From positions 1-64,000 of the forward strand of contig NZ_JAGGOG010000006.1 in assembly GCF_018614655.1 (NCBI RefSeq): DNA of 64,000 nt, read 5' to 3'. A program made the position numbers and the translations under genes. Shown here one piece after another: positions 16,067 through 25,229 of this stretch. Source of the stretch: Pseudomonas fluorescens (GTDB taxonomy: Bacteria > Pseudomonadota > Gammaproteobacteria > Pseudomonadales > Pseudomonadaceae). The stretch's first letter is position 1, and every line of letters starts with the position of its first letter. Under the pieces are notes generated by a model. That model was not told the DNA's origin, made no database searches, and was given only the letters and a program-made list of their open reading frames with translations.

Positions 16067-16159
16067 CAGGCTTTAACTCGACGACCTTTCTGAAACAGGC
16101 CAGATACAGCACCGCGTTCAACTGTGAGTCAGGCAAACAACCCGCCCGAGGAGACTCAC

Positions 16160-17215
16160 ATGAACGCTCAGTTGAACCGCAAACCCGGCCTCAAGTGCCG
16201 CCATCTGCTTGGCACCTCACTCCTGGCCTTTACGCTGCTGCAATTGGGTGCCTCAGGCATCGCCAACGCACAAACCCATCAAGTTCCGGCAGCAACCGCC
16301 AGTGCCAGCACCCACACCTCGTTCGGCCCACTCAAACACATCAACGCCGGCCTGCTGAACGTAGCCTATGCCGAAGTCGGCCCGGCCGATGGCCCGGTAG
16401 TCATTCTGCTGCATGGCTGGCCCTACGATATTGATAGCTACGCCGAGGTAGCGCCGCTGCTGGCGGCCAAAGGTTATCGAGTGCTTATCCCCTACGCCCG
16501 AGGCTACGGCGACACCCGTTTCCTCTCCGACAAAACCCCACGCAACGGCCAACCCGCCGCGCTGGCCAGTGATGTGATCGACTTCATGGACGCTCTCAAG
16601 ATCAAGCAGGCCGTGCTCGGCGGCTACGATTGGGGCGCACGCTCGGCGGATATCGTCTCGGCGCTGTGGCCCGAGCGGGTCAAAGCGCTGGTCTCGGTCA
16701 GTGGTTACCTGATCGGCAACCAGGAGGCTGGCAAAAACCCATTACCGCCCAAAGCGGAATTGCAGTGGTGGTACCAGTTCTACTTCGCCACCGAACGCGG
16801 CCGCGCCGGTTACGAAAAGAACACCCACGATTTTGCCAAATTGATCTGGCAATTGGCGTCACCCAAATGGGCGTTCGACGACGCCACCTTCGACCGCAGC
16901 GCCAAAGGCCTGGAGAACCCCGATCAGGTCGCCATCACCGTCTTCAACTACCGCTGGCGGTTGGGCCTGGTCCAGGGCGAAAGCCAATACGATCCGCTGG
17001 AACAGAAACTGGCCAAGGCACCGTCCATCAACGTGCCGACCATCACCCTTGAAGGCGACGCCAATGGCGCACCGCACCCGGCCCCTGAGGATTACGCCAA
17101 GCGCTTCACCGGCAAGTACGAGTTCCGGCTGATCAACGGCGGTATTGGTCATAACCTGCCGCAGGAAGCGCCGCAAGCGTTTGCCAAGGCGGTAATAGAC
17201 GCTGATCGTCTTTGA
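16160..17215 (+). CDS. Secreted alpha/beta hydrolase, epoxide hydrolase-like
   Basis: 351 residues with a signal peptide ending near GIANA-QTHQ. The core has the oxyanion motif LLHGWPYDIDSY (HGxP), the nucleophile elbow GGYDWGARSAD with Asp instead of Ser, an acid candidate in EGDANGAPHPAPEDY, and the final His in GGIGHNLPQEAP. Asp-nucleophile enzymes of this kind are epoxide hydrolases or dehalogenases. GAGGAG lies six bases before the ATG at 16160, which is preferred to the one 12 codons earlier. The substrate is unknown. Confidence 0.85.
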   Translation: MNAQLNRKPGLKCRHLLGTSLLAFTLLQLGASGIANAQTHQVPAATASASTHTSFGPLKHINAGLLNVAYAEVGPADGPVVILLHGWPYDIDSYAEVAPLLAAKGYRVLIPYARGYGDTRFLSDKTPRNGQPAALASDVIDFMDALKIKQAVLGGYDWGARSADIVSALWPERVKALVSVSGYLIGNQEAGKNPLPPKAELQWWYQFYFATERGRAGYEKNTHDFAKLIWQLASPKWAFDDATFDRSAKGLENPDQVAITVFNYRWRLGLVQGESQYDPLEQKLAKAPSINVPTITLEGDANGAPHPAPEDYAKRFTGKYEFRLINGGIGHNLPQEAPQAFAKAVIDADRL

Positions 17216-17519
17216 TTGAAAGCGCGAGGCCGAGGTGGCCGAGAGAAAAGCCAGTGGGTGTTTTTTGCGTTGCTGATCCCCTTGGCCTTGGCCACCTGTG
17301 CCTGTAAACCGGTCTTCCCGGACTGAAGCCTTACGTGCCAGACCTGACGTATACACCCTATCAGTTAGTCCGCCTCAACCCTCCTCATGTGCAATACTGA
17401 AAAACGTTGCGCCCCCCTTAATTCACCCGCTGGGCCTTGCCCTCAAACAGGACTCGGTAACAACCCCGTGGGCTCACCCAAGGTCGCAACCCAACAGGTT
17501 ATTAGCATTGGAGTGTTGA
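17216..17519. other. 304-bp gap without a recognisable gene
   Basis: It holds the end of one transcription unit and presumably the promoter of the sensor kinase. I see only short GGCC-rich imperfect repeats near 17230-17295 and no coding, tRNA or strong terminator signal. Confidence 0.5.
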
Positions 17520-18935
17520 ATGAGCGTCAGGTCGAATCATGAAGATGAAACCAGCATTTCTCCCGACATGGGCTTGAATGACGTCCTTGAAGCTCTGCCC
17601 GAGGCCATCTACACCACTGACGCCAAGGGACTGATCACCTTTTTCAACAGCGCGGCGGCCTCCTTGTGGGGTGTCAGCCCTCACCTGGGAAAAAGCGAGT
17701 TTTGCGGCTCCTGGAAGCTCTTTTGGCCAGACGGTCGCCCGTTGCCCCATCACGAATGCCCAATGGCGATGACGTTAAAGGAGCAACGTCCTTTAAGAGG
17801 GCTGGAAATCGTCGCAGAACGCCCGGATGGCGAACGCATTCGATTGCGGGCCTACCCCTCGCCCATTTTCGCGGCCACTGGGGAGTTGATCGGCGCCGTT
17901 AATATGCTGGTCGATCTCAGCGACCAGATCATCTCGGATGAATCCGCGTTACGGCATAACGCAATTGTCGAATCATCCGACGACGCAATCATTGCCAAAG
18001 ACCTGAACGGCACCATCATCAATTGGAACCAGGGGGCGCAGCGACTCTTTGGCTACACCGCCGAGGAAGCCATCGGCAAACCGGTAGTCATGCTGATTCC
18101 ACTGGATCGAACAAACGAAGAGCCTGATATTCTGCGGCGCATACGCAAAGGCGAACGCATCGAGCATTATGAAACGGTCAGGCGTCGCAAGGACGGCAGT
18201 CTTGTCGAGATCTCGCTCTCCGTTTCACCGATAAGAAACAGAGAAGGCCGGATTATCGGGGCTGCCAAAATCGCTCGCGATATCACCGAACAACGCAAGG
18301 CCGAAGCACAAAAAAACCTGCTGCTTCGGGAGATGGATCATCGGGTGAAAAATCTGTTCGCGCTGGCCAATGGGGTGATCTCACTCAGCGTTCGCTCGAC
18401 AACGACCTCCGCCGAACTCGCCGCTGTGGTAACCGCACGGATGAACGCGTTGGCAAAAGCACACGCCTTGACCCTGTCCACCGATGGCGACCGTGACCAA
18501 CCCACCACGCTTCATACGCTGATTCAAACCATCATCGCCCCTTACGACAATGAGAACGACGACAACCCATCACGCGCTTTCGTGACGGGCCCGAATATCA
18601 CCATTGCCGGCAGCGCTGTCACCAGCTTCGCGTTGTTATTGCATGAGTTTGCAACCAACGCTGCAAAATATGGCGCCCTCTCTTCAAGCGAAGGCCGGCT
18701 GGATATTACTTCTCGCGTAGCTGGGGACACGTTCACCCTGGTGTGGAACGAAACCAACGGCCCTGCCATCAAGCAAGCGCCCACCAGCATGGGGTTCGGA
18801 ACGCTGTTGGCAAAAGCCACGGTAAAAGGCCAGCTCCAAGGGGAAGTGACCTATGACTGGAGGCAGGACGGTGTCTCCATCACACTGGTATTTCTGCTCG
18901 GGAACGCCTTTATTAGCCTAACCAACAGCCTCTGA
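17520..18935 (+). CDS. PAS-PAS HWE-family sensor histidine kinase
   Basis: 471 residues and no membrane segment, so probably a cytoplasmic sensor. PAS 1 (about residues 20-130) contains the WPDGRPLPHHECPMA pattern, and PAS 2 (about 140-255) has the typical GTIINWNQGAQRLFGYTAEEA and ends in DITEQRKAE. The kinase part has REMDHRVKNLFALANG (phospho-His near 280), the N box LLLHEFATNAAKYGAL and LVWNETNGP, which supplies the W-x-E of the HWE family. Such kinases sense light, redox state or ligands through PAS and signal through stand-alone receivers. No response regulator gene is next to it. Confidence 0.88.
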   Translation: MSVRSNHEDETSISPDMGLNDVLEALPEAIYTTDAKGLITFFNSAAASLWGVSPHLGKSEFCGSWKLFWPDGRPLPHHECPMAMTLKEQRPLRGLEIVAERPDGERIRLRAYPSPIFAATGELIGAVNMLVDLSDQIISDESALRHNAIVESSDDAIIAKDLNGTIINWNQGAQRLFGYTAEEAIGKPVVMLIPLDRTNEEPDILRRIRKGERIEHYETVRRRKDGSLVEISLSVSPIRNREGRIIGAAKIARDITEQRKAEAQKNLLLREMDHRVKNLFALANGVISLSVRSTTTSAELAAVVTARMNALAKAHALTLSTDGDRDQPTTLHTLIQTIIAPYDNENDDNPSRAFVTGPNITIAGSAVTSFALLLHEFATNAAKYGALSSSEGRLDITSRVAGDTFTLVWNETNGPAIKQAPTSMGFGTLLAKATVKGQLQGEVTYDWRQDGVSITLVFLLGNAFISLTNSL

Positions 18936-19021
18936 GCGGCGCTGAATCAGGGTTGCGGCTAACAAAAACCAACAAGAAGTGAATTATTTAGTATTTCTTT
19001 GTATCTGACCTTACAGAGCGC

Positions 19022-19042
19022 ATGCCATCACAACAATGGCAT
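19022..19042. promoter_or_regulatory. Small inverted repeat before proP
   Basis: ATGCCAT-N7-ATGGCAT in the 190-bp gap between the sensor kinase and proP. It could be a hairpin in the proP leader or an operator. Nothing else in the gap is recognisable. Confidence 0.3.
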
Positions 19043-19125
19043 CGAAACAGCGCACAGCTCGCCTGCTCCACCGCCATGCGGGGGGAGCGGCTTGTACAGG
19101 ACGGATCAGCTACAGAGTAACCAGG

Positions 19126-20628
19126 ATGAGATCACATAAGAAAAGCGCCAGCCCCATTGGGTTGAAAGACATCACCATTGTCGACGACGCCAAGATGCGC
19201 AAGGCGATCACCGCCGCTGCACTGGGCAACGCAATGGAATGGTTCGACTTTGGTGTGTATGGCTTTGTCGCCTACGTGCTCGGCAAGGTGTTCTTCCCCG
19301 GTGCCAACCCCAGCGTGCAGATGATCGCCGCGTTGGCCACCTTCTCGGTCCCCTTCCTGATCCGTCCTCTGGGCGGCCTGTTCTTCGGGAGGTTGGGCGA
19401 TAAGTACGGGCGACAGAAAGTCCTGGCGGCAACCATCGTGATCATGTCCCTGAGCACCTTCGCCATCGGGTTGATTCCGTCCTATGCCTCGATCGGCATC
19501 TGGGCGCCCATCCTGCTGTTATTGGCCAAAATGGCACAAGGCTTCTCGGTCGGCGGCGAATACACCGGCGCCTCGATCTTCGTCGCCGAGTATGCCCCGG
19601 ACCGCAAGCGCGGCTTTCTCGGCAGTTGGCTGGATTTTGGCTCGATCGCCGGCTTCGTCCTCGGCGCAGGTGTGGTGGTGCTGATTTCTACCCTCGTAGG
19701 CGAAGAGCAATTCCTCGAATGGGGCTGGCGCTTGCCGTTCTTCCTCGCCCTGCCCTTGGGCATGATTGGACTCTATTTGCGGCACGCCCTCGAAGAGACC
19801 CCGGCCTTCCAGCAGCATGTGGAGAAGCTCGAACAAGGCGATCGCGAAGGCTTGGCGGCCGGCCCCAAGGTATCCTTCAAGGAAGTCGCCACCCAGCATT
19901 GGCGTAGCCTGATCACCTGCGTCGGCGTGGTGGCTGCCACCAACGTCACCTACTACATGCTGCTGACCTACATGCCGAGCTACCTGTCACACAACTTGCA
20001 CTACAGCGAAAATCGCGGCGTGTTGATCATCATCGCAATCATGGTCGGCATGTTATTCGTCCAGCCCCTGATCGGCTTTTTCAGCGACAAGGTGGGACGC
20101 CGCCCTTTCATCATTTGCGGCAGCGTCGGCCTGTTCATCCTCGCCATTCCAGCCTTCATGCTGATCAACAGCGGCAAGATCGGCCTGATCTTCAGTGGGT
20201 TACTGATACTGGCCGTGGTGCTCAACTTCTTTATCGGCGTGATGGCCTCCACCTTGCCGGCCATGTTTCCCACACACATCCGCTACAGCGCCCTGGCCGC
20301 AGCCTTCAACATTTCAGTGCTGATCGCAGGCCTGACCCCGACTGCAGTGGCCTGGCTGGTGGAAAGCACCAACAACCTGTACATGCCGGCCTACTACCTG
20401 ATGGTATTCGCCGTGGTGGGCCTGCTCACAGGCATCACGATGAAAGAAACCGCCAACAAACCCCTGCGCGGTGCGGCCCCGGCAGCTTCCGACATTGAGG
20501 AAGCGCGGGAACTGTTGCAGGAGCATCACGACAACATCGAGCAGAAGATCGAAGACATCGACACCCAAATCGCCGAGTTGGAAGCCAAGCGCGAGAACCT
20601 GGCGCAGCAACACCCGCGTATCGACTAG
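19126..20628 (+). CDS. proP: Proline/betaine:proton symporter
   Basis: A 500-residue MHS-family carrier, the same length as E. coli ProP. It has GNAMEWFDFGVYGFVAYVLG in helix 1 and GRLGDKYGRQKVL in loop 2-3. The long charged C-terminus (ASDIEEARELLQ...IDTQIAELEAKRENLAQQ) reads as a coiled coil, the osmosensory tail of ProP. It imports compatible solutes when osmolarity rises. The frame is open 30 codons earlier, but the ATG at 19126 gives the family start. Confidence 0.88.
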   Translation: MRSHKKSASPIGLKDITIVDDAKMRKAITAAALGNAMEWFDFGVYGFVAYVLGKVFFPGANPSVQMIAALATFSVPFLIRPLGGLFFGRLGDKYGRQKVLAATIVIMSLSTFAIGLIPSYASIGIWAPILLLLAKMAQGFSVGGEYTGASIFVAEYAPDRKRGFLGSWLDFGSIAGFVLGAGVVVLISTLVGEEQFLEWGWRLPFFLALPLGMIGLYLRHALEETPAFQQHVEKLEQGDREGLAAGPKVSFKEVATQHWRSLITCVGVVAATNVTYYMLLTYMPSYLSHNLHYSENRGVLIIIAIMVGMLFVQPLIGFFSDKVGRRPFIICGSVGLFILAIPAFMLINSGKIGLIFSGLLILAVVLNFFIGVMASTLPAMFPTHIRYSALAAAFNISVLIAGLTPTAVAWLVESTNNLYMPAYYLMVFAVVGLLTGITMKETANKPLRGAAPAASDIEEARELLQEHHDNIEQKIEDIDTQIAELEAKRENLAQQHPRID

Positions 20629-20687
20629 CCATCCTTATCGTGTTTCTCTCTGGGCACTATCACCTGAGCAAAAAGGGAGTTTGCAGC

Positions 20688-20906
20688 ATGACCGACGATA
20701 CAAAAGCAAAAGGGCCAGCGTCGTACTTCCCCTCAATAGAAAAAAAGTATGGGCAGCCAATCACCCACTGGCTGGATCTGCTCAAAACACTCAACGGCAA
20801 GAAGCATATGGAAATGGTGGCCTTGCTTAAAACTGAACATGGCATGGGCCATGGCCACGCCAACGCGTTGGTTGCGTACTATTTGGCTTGCGCTAAAAGC
20901 GACTGA
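20688..20906 (+). CDS. DUF4287 small protein
   Basis: 72 residues. ASYFPSIEKKYGQPITHWLDLL and EHGMGHGHANALVAYYLA are the hallmarks of DUF4287, a small helical domain of unknown function. GGGAG lies eight bases before this ATG. It follows proP by 59 bp in the same direction and may be co-transcribed. Confidence 0.85.
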   Translation: MTDDTKAKGPASYFPSIEKKYGQPITHWLDLLKTLNGKKHMEMVALLKTEHGMGHGHANALVAYYLACAKSD

Positions 20907-21072
20907 CAATACAAACCCATCTCTTATGCTCATAAGCGCCGGCGCTGGTACGTCAGGAGTTTTTGGGGCACAGCGCCAAGCCTTATGAGGGTCAATCTTA
21001 AATACCTCGGCAGGTTGCTTTCCGCCGTCAAGCCTGCACAATTGCCGGCGTTTTTCACGACAGGAAGTCCCC

Positions 21073-21609
21073 ATGCAACGGATTGTAATTCTCGGCAATG
21101 CCGGCAGCGGCAAATCTACCCTCGCCCGAGCCCTTGGCGAGCGCCTGGCCCTGCCTGTCGTGCACCTGGACACACTGTTCTGGGAGCCCGGCTGGGTCGA
21201 ACCTGACGCGGAGCAGTTCCGCACACGCGTGCGCAAAGCGGTCGCACCGGATGCCTGGGTTTGTGAGGGTAACTATGCCCGGCGTACGTTCGACCTCCGA
21301 CTGCCCCGCGCCGACCTGATCATCTGGCTCGATACACCGCGGCTCACCTGCTTCACCCGGGTAATCAAGCGCAGCGTCATGAACCATCCTCGCCCTGACC
21401 TTGCAGCAGGCTGTACAGAGAAGCTCGATCGGGAGTTCTTGACCTTCTTGAAGTACGTGTGGACTTTCGACCGTGGCTACCGTCCGGGCATAGAGGCTGT
21501 ACGCCTGGCCATAGGCCCGCAGACTCCTACGGTGCACTTGCGGTGTAGCGGGCAGATTGCTGAGTTTCTCGAGAGTTTGTCTGCAACGCCAGCGACCTGC
21601 CACGAATAG
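21073..21609 (+). CDS. FlaR-like P-loop kinase
   Basis: 178 residues. It starts MQRIVILGNAGSGKSTLARAL with a canonical Walker A (residues 8-16), continues HLDTLFWEPGWVEPD, and has the lid-like stretch RADLIIWLDTPRLTCFTRVIKRS. This is the adenylate-kinase-like family annotated as topology modulation or FlaR-related; the true substrate is unknown. Its last 15 codons (EFLESLSATPATCHE) reappear, with one change, as an isolated fragment at 26440-26487, so a related copy once existed there. Confidence 0.82.
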   Translation: MQRIVILGNAGSGKSTLARALGERLALPVVHLDTLFWEPGWVEPDAEQFRTRVRKAVAPDAWVCEGNYARRTFDLRLPRADLIIWLDTPRLTCFTRVIKRSVMNHPRPDLAAGCTEKLDREFLTFLKYVWTFDRGYRPGIEAVRLAIGPQTPTVHLRCSGQIAEFLESLSATPATCHE

Positions 21610-21724
21610 CCATTCGGGCTTGCCAACCCAGCCTGACGAAAACAGCCTGGCTCGCCCGCTGGGCCTTGAGGCCATTTCTTCCAGCTTTCTGAGTCCCCCC
21701 TCGTTTCATAGACACAGGACGGAT

Positions 21725-21742
21725 CGCTTCGGGTCGGAAGCG
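21725..21742. repeat. Quasi-palindromic intergenic repeat (GCTTYGGxC...GAAGCG type)
   Basis: CGCTTC-GGGTCG-GAAGCG, followed by the related GGCTTTCGGCCCAGAGCGG. Look-alikes appear at about 22361-22372 and 22421-22440, at 23909-23920, at 34322-34341 and near 34925-34985. They flank the lower-GC cargo genes. The family is degenerate and its boundaries are not clear by eye. Confidence 0.45.
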
Positions 21743-21853
21743 GCCCATCGTGGATGGCGGCTTTCGGCCCAGAGCGGTCACTCGCAGACCCTTTGGGGTA
21801 GTGTGTCGAATTGAACCATTGAAGCTTCACCACCCTTCACTTGAGGATCTCTA

Positions 21854-22300
21854 ATGACAAATCAATCCGCTATTGTCGAGGTGGTTCAAGAAATCGATCC
21901 TGTGCTGCTCAGATCTTTGAATGACCTTCTCCCACAGCTTTCCAGAAACGCTCAAGCGATGACAATGGAAGATTTGGAGCAGATTGTGGATTCAGAGTGC
22001 TCCGATTTATTGGTAGTGAGAGCAGCAAGTGGAGGAAGCATTTTGGGGGCGCTAACCCTGATTCATTTTCGCATTCCGACAGGTATTCGTGCCTGGATCG
22101 AAGACGTCGTAGTAGATGCCAGTGCTCGAGGTCAAGGGGTCGGCAAAGCACTCATACAAGCAGCAATAGAAAAAAGCCGTGACCTCGGCGCGAGAACTCT
22201 GGATTTAACCTCCAATCCAGATCGTGAATCTGCCCATCGTTTATATGAGGGGGCCGGATTTTCGGTCCGTACAACAAAGGTCTACCGACATATCAAATGA
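21854..22300 (+). CDS. GNAT-family acetyltransferase (lower-GC cargo)
   Basis: 148 residues. IEDVVVDASARGQGVGKALIQAAIE (about residues 80-104) includes the CoA loop R-G-Q-G-V-G-K, followed by ARTLDLTSNPDRESAHRLYEGAGF. It is a standard single-domain GNAT of unknown substrate. Base composition is lower in GC than the surrounding housekeeping genes, and palindromic debris lies on both sides, suggesting a laterally acquired gene. Confidence 0.85.
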   Translation: MTNQSAIVEVVQEIDPVLLRSLNDLLPQLSRNAQAMTMEDLEQIVDSECSDLLVVRAASGGSILGALTLIHFRIPTGIRAWIEDVVVDASARGQGVGKALIQAAIEKSRDLGARTLDLTSNPDRESAHRLYEGAGFSVRTTKVYRHIK

Positions 22301-22508
22301 CTGATGGATAGTCCTTCAACGCATGGCGATCACTCTTGCGTGCAGGAGTGTCCGGAATGGCTACTTTCGGCCTGCGGATTTAACCAATCTGTTGCATCGA
22401 CCGGTTGAATCCACAGCCCAAAAGCAGCCATTGGAATATCATCCCAGCCATGAGACAAAGACCGGGAGCCCTGCGAACCACCCACACAATCAAGGAGAGT
22501 TGCACATC

Positions 22509-22991
22509 ATGGACGAAGCCATTACTTACCGAGCAGCAACGGTACAAGACGCATTGAGCATCTGTGAGTTAGGACAATTGCTTAACGCGGTGCACCACGC
22601 TGCCCGCCCCGATATTTACGCGGCTGCCACCCAAGACTTTTCGCGCGATCTTCCTCACTGGTCAGGTCTTTTCGAGAAACCGGGTCAGGTTGTATTCATC
22701 GCGAATGTCGGTCACCAGGCCGCAGCCTTCATTACTGCCAGCCTGTCAGCAAGCTCTGGGCCGCTGATGCAACCGCTGAATGTTGTTCGCATTGGATCGG
22801 TATGTGTTGCCGAGCAATTTTGGGGGAAAGGTATTGGACGTATGCTTATTCAGCTCGTTAAAAACTGGGCTATCGAAAATGACGCCCAGGACTTGAGGTT
22901 GTCCGTCTGGCCGTTCAATGCACGTGCTGCTCGCATGTACACAGAGTTCGGGTTTGAGACTCGTGCTTTCGAGATGGGAATGCGTCTGTAA
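22509..22991 (+). CDS. GNAT-family acetyltransferase
   Basis: 160 residues. ITYRAATVQDALSICELGQLL opens the fold, VVRIGSVCVAEQFWGKGIGRML (about residues 96-117) holds the CoA loop, and SVWPFNARAARMYTEFGFETR closes it. AAGGAG lies upstream of the ATG at 22509; the frame is open for 62 more codons upstream, but those look non-coding. It is a second acetyltransferase in the same low-GC patch, not a close duplicate of the first. Confidence 0.83.
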   Translation: MDEAITYRAATVQDALSICELGQLLNAVHHAARPDIYAAATQDFSRDLPHWSGLFEKPGQVVFIANVGHQAAAFITASLSASSGPLMQPLNVVRIGSVCVAEQFWGKGIGRMLIQLVKNWAIENDAQDLRLSVWPFNARAARMYTEFGFETRAFEMGMRL

Positions 22992-23171
22992 AGGCGATCC
23001 CCCTAAAGGTCAAAAGAGGCTCGAGGGACTTCTGCTGGATCATTCATAACTGACAGCTTTCAGGCCAGTTGTTGTCTGTCGCAGATTGACTGCTCACGGC
23101 CTAAAACATTTTGTGCAAACTGAAAAAACTCAGGAAAATAGAGTGCAGTCTCTGTCGAAAGGAATGACGAA

Positions 23172-23894
23172 ATGCATAAAAACTGGTCGCAAATAAAAAA
23201 AATCTACGTTGAAAGTAATCGTATATTTGGCTATGAACGATTAAAAGTCTGTGGACGTAAGCGATACCTCCTACCGGCGTTGGTGACAATGCTGGTAATG
23301 ATTACAATATCATCCACTCTTTACTGGTTCAAAAATCCTCTATGGCCGTTTATATGCATGACGGGAATGGCCGTTTCTATGATGGTGTTTTTTAAGTCAG
23401 TAGAGACGCTGCTAGCAAAGCTCTACCCTATTGAGTACGAGCAGTACGACATTGCTCAGCAACGATTGTCAGAGCGTACCGACATCTTGGCTTATGCTTT
23501 TTTTCTACAAAGAATCAAGCAGGTTAAATACACGCCAATGAAGCTTAAAGCTATCGCCGAATACTCCGAAACCCTAAGCCCGCCGTCTAAGCCTTTCCTG
23601 ATCAACCAACACTTTATTACAGTAATACTCATATCAGCATTAGTAAGTCTTTTTACCGCATACCTTCAAAAAACTCCAGCTTGGCCCACGCAAGCTCTAT
23701 TGTACATTCTAGCAATTGGATCTTTGGCCGTTGTGGTGTCCTTAGGACTTGATGGCTTTCGAACGGCTCAAACGCGAGACACCCGAATCCGTCGCTATCT
23801 CAAAAGAGCACAGATTGAGCTTGAGCAAGAGGCGAATGCTGAGAACACTGAAGTTTTCATAAATAATAACAGTGAAACAACCATTATTTCGTAG
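23172..23894 (+). CDS. Hypothetical membrane protein, two helical hairpins
   Basis: 240 residues, clearly AT-richer than its neighbours. Two pairs of membrane helices are visible: about residues 34-75 (LLPALVTMLVMITISSTLY; FICMTGMAVSMMVFF) and about 149-196 (FITVILISALVSLFTAYL; LLYILAIGSLAVVVSLGL). They are separated by a basic helical linker with QRLSERTDILAYAFFLQRI. The tail is acidic, then Asn-rich. I do not recognise a family. The arrangement resembles small effector membrane proteins of defence or stress islands, but nothing confirms that. Confidence 0.7.
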   Translation: MHKNWSQIKKIYVESNRIFGYERLKVCGRKRYLLPALVTMLVMITISSTLYWFKNPLWPFICMTGMAVSMMVFFKSVETLLAKLYPIEYEQYDIAQQRLSERTDILAYAFFLQRIKQVKYTPMKLKAIAEYSETLSPPSKPFLINQHFITVILISALVSLFTAYLQKTPAWPTQALLYILAIGSLAVVVSLGLDGFRTAQTRDTRIRRYLKRAQIELEQEANAENTEVFINNNSETTIIS

Positions 23895-23968
23895 GATCAC
23901 CCGGAAGTCCGCTTTTGGCCGTTAGCCCTCACTCATAAATAGCGACTAACAGCCTCCTCACATCAAGA

Positions 23969-25135
23969 TCACACCACCGCAGTTGCAATCGTTCTGGAAC
24001 GCCAGGCAAAAGCCAACACCATCAGCAGCCCCAGACCCGCCATTGCCGCTCCGGCCAGGGAAATCGCCGGATAACCCAGCCCGGCATTGATCACCGCTCC
24101 GCCCAGCGCCGCACCAATCGCGTTACCAAAGTTGAAGGCACCGATGTTCATCGCTGAGGCCAGATTGGGTGCGTCCTTGGCGGCTTCCATGACGCGCATC
24201 TGTAGCGGCGGTACCAGGGCGAAGCTGGCGATACCCCATATCAGGATGGCAACGGCGGCCGGCAGCGGCCAACGCATCAGTACGGTGAACGCCAGCAAGA
24301 CGAGAATCAACACGCTCAGCGAGACGATCAGAGTGCGATCAATCGATCGGTCGGCGGCCTTGCCGCCCCACATGTTGCCCAGCGTCAACCCCACACCGAA
24401 CAGCACCAGCATGGCGGTGATGTAGGCGGTGGACGCGTGGGTCTCGCTGCCGAGGATCGGCGCGATGTAGGTGAAGACGGTAAACATTGCACCCGAGCCG
24501 ACTACGGTCAGGGCCAACGCCCCCAGCACCGGACCACGACCCAGTACCCGAATTTCGGCCAGTACACCGACGCTTTGCGGCACCTTTAGGTTAGGCAGGG
24601 CGAACCATAATGCGGCCATGGTCACCACGCCGAGGCCAGTAATACCCCAGAATGCGGTGCGCCAGCCGAACAGTTCGCCAAACCAGGCGGCCAGCGGCAC
24701 ACCTCCGATGGTCGCCAGGGTCAGGCCCATGAACATTGCCGCAACCGCCCCAGCACGTTTCTGCGGAGCGACCACGCTGGCGGCGACGATGGAGCCAACG
24801 CCAAAGAACGCACCGTGGTTCAGTGAGGTCACTACCCTGGCGACCATGAGGCTGTAGTAATCGGTAGCCAGTGCTGACATCAGATTACCCAGGGTGAAAA
24901 TCGCCATAAGTCCGATCAGCAGATAGCGCCGGGGAATCCTACCGGTGGTCAGGGTCATCAGTGGCGCGCCGAGTAATACGCCCAGGGCGTAAGCACTGAC
25001 CAACAGACCTGCGGCTGGAATGGAAACGCCGAGATCCGCAGCGATGCTCGGCAACATGCCCATGGGAGCGAACTCGGTAACGCCGATGCCAAAGGCACCA
25101 ATGGCGAGTGCGACAAGTGGTGGGTTGATGCGCAT
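23969..25135 (-). CDS. MFS transporter, DHA1 (AraJ/YdhP-like)
   Basis: 388 residues with 12 predicted helices. MRINPPLVALAIGAFGIGVTE, MGMLPSIAADLGVSIPAAG and the loop MTLTTGRIPRRYLLI are typical of the DHA1 sugar-efflux/arabinose-polymer group. The open frame runs far upstream, but the ATG at 25135 begins the conserved N-terminus and has AAGGAG close by (revcomp of CTCCTT at 25142-25147). It is divergent from a LysR gene. Confidence 0.87.
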   Translation of the reverse strand: MRINPPLVALAIGAFGIGVTEFAPMGMLPSIAADLGVSIPAAGLLVSAYALGVLLGAPLMTLTTGRIPRRYLLIGLMAIFTLGNLMSALATDYYSLMVARVVTSLNHGAFFGVGSIVAASVVAPQKRAGAVAAMFMGLTLATIGGVPLAAWFGELFGWRTAFWGITGLGVVTMAALWFALPNLKVPQSVGVLAEIRVLGRGPVLGALALTVVGSGAMFTVFTYIAPILGSETHASTAYITAMLVLFGVGLTLGNMWGGKAADRSIDRTLIVSLSVLILVLLAFTVLMRWPLPAAVAILIWGIASFALVPPLQMRVMEAAKDAPNLASAMNIGAFNFGNAIGAALGGAVINAGLGYPAISLAGAAMAGLGLLMVLAFAWRSRTIATAVV

Positions 25136-25147
25136 GGAAGGCTCCTT

Positions 25148-25191
25148 ATCTATGCCGCTAATGCTACGATCCAACCTTTTCAAGCGGTAGA
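25148..25191. promoter_or_regulatory. Inverted repeat in the MFS/LysR divergent promoter
   Basis: TATCTATGCCGCT near the MFS side and AGCGGTAGATA near the LysR side form an imperfect inverted repeat differing by a 2-base insertion. It lies in the 94-bp gap between 25135 and 25230 and is a candidate LysR binding region. Confidence 0.4.
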
Positions 25192-25229
25192 TAGCATTTC
25201 TGGCAATCACCTTTGCGTAAGAGGCACAG

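Noticed and set aside
21610..23940. Gene cassettes with attC sites (integron-like array)
   Set aside because: Palindromes lie between small genes, but I could not find the paired core sites (GTTRRRY and RYYYAAC) in the right places, nor an integrase. Kept only as a question about repeat-linked cargo.
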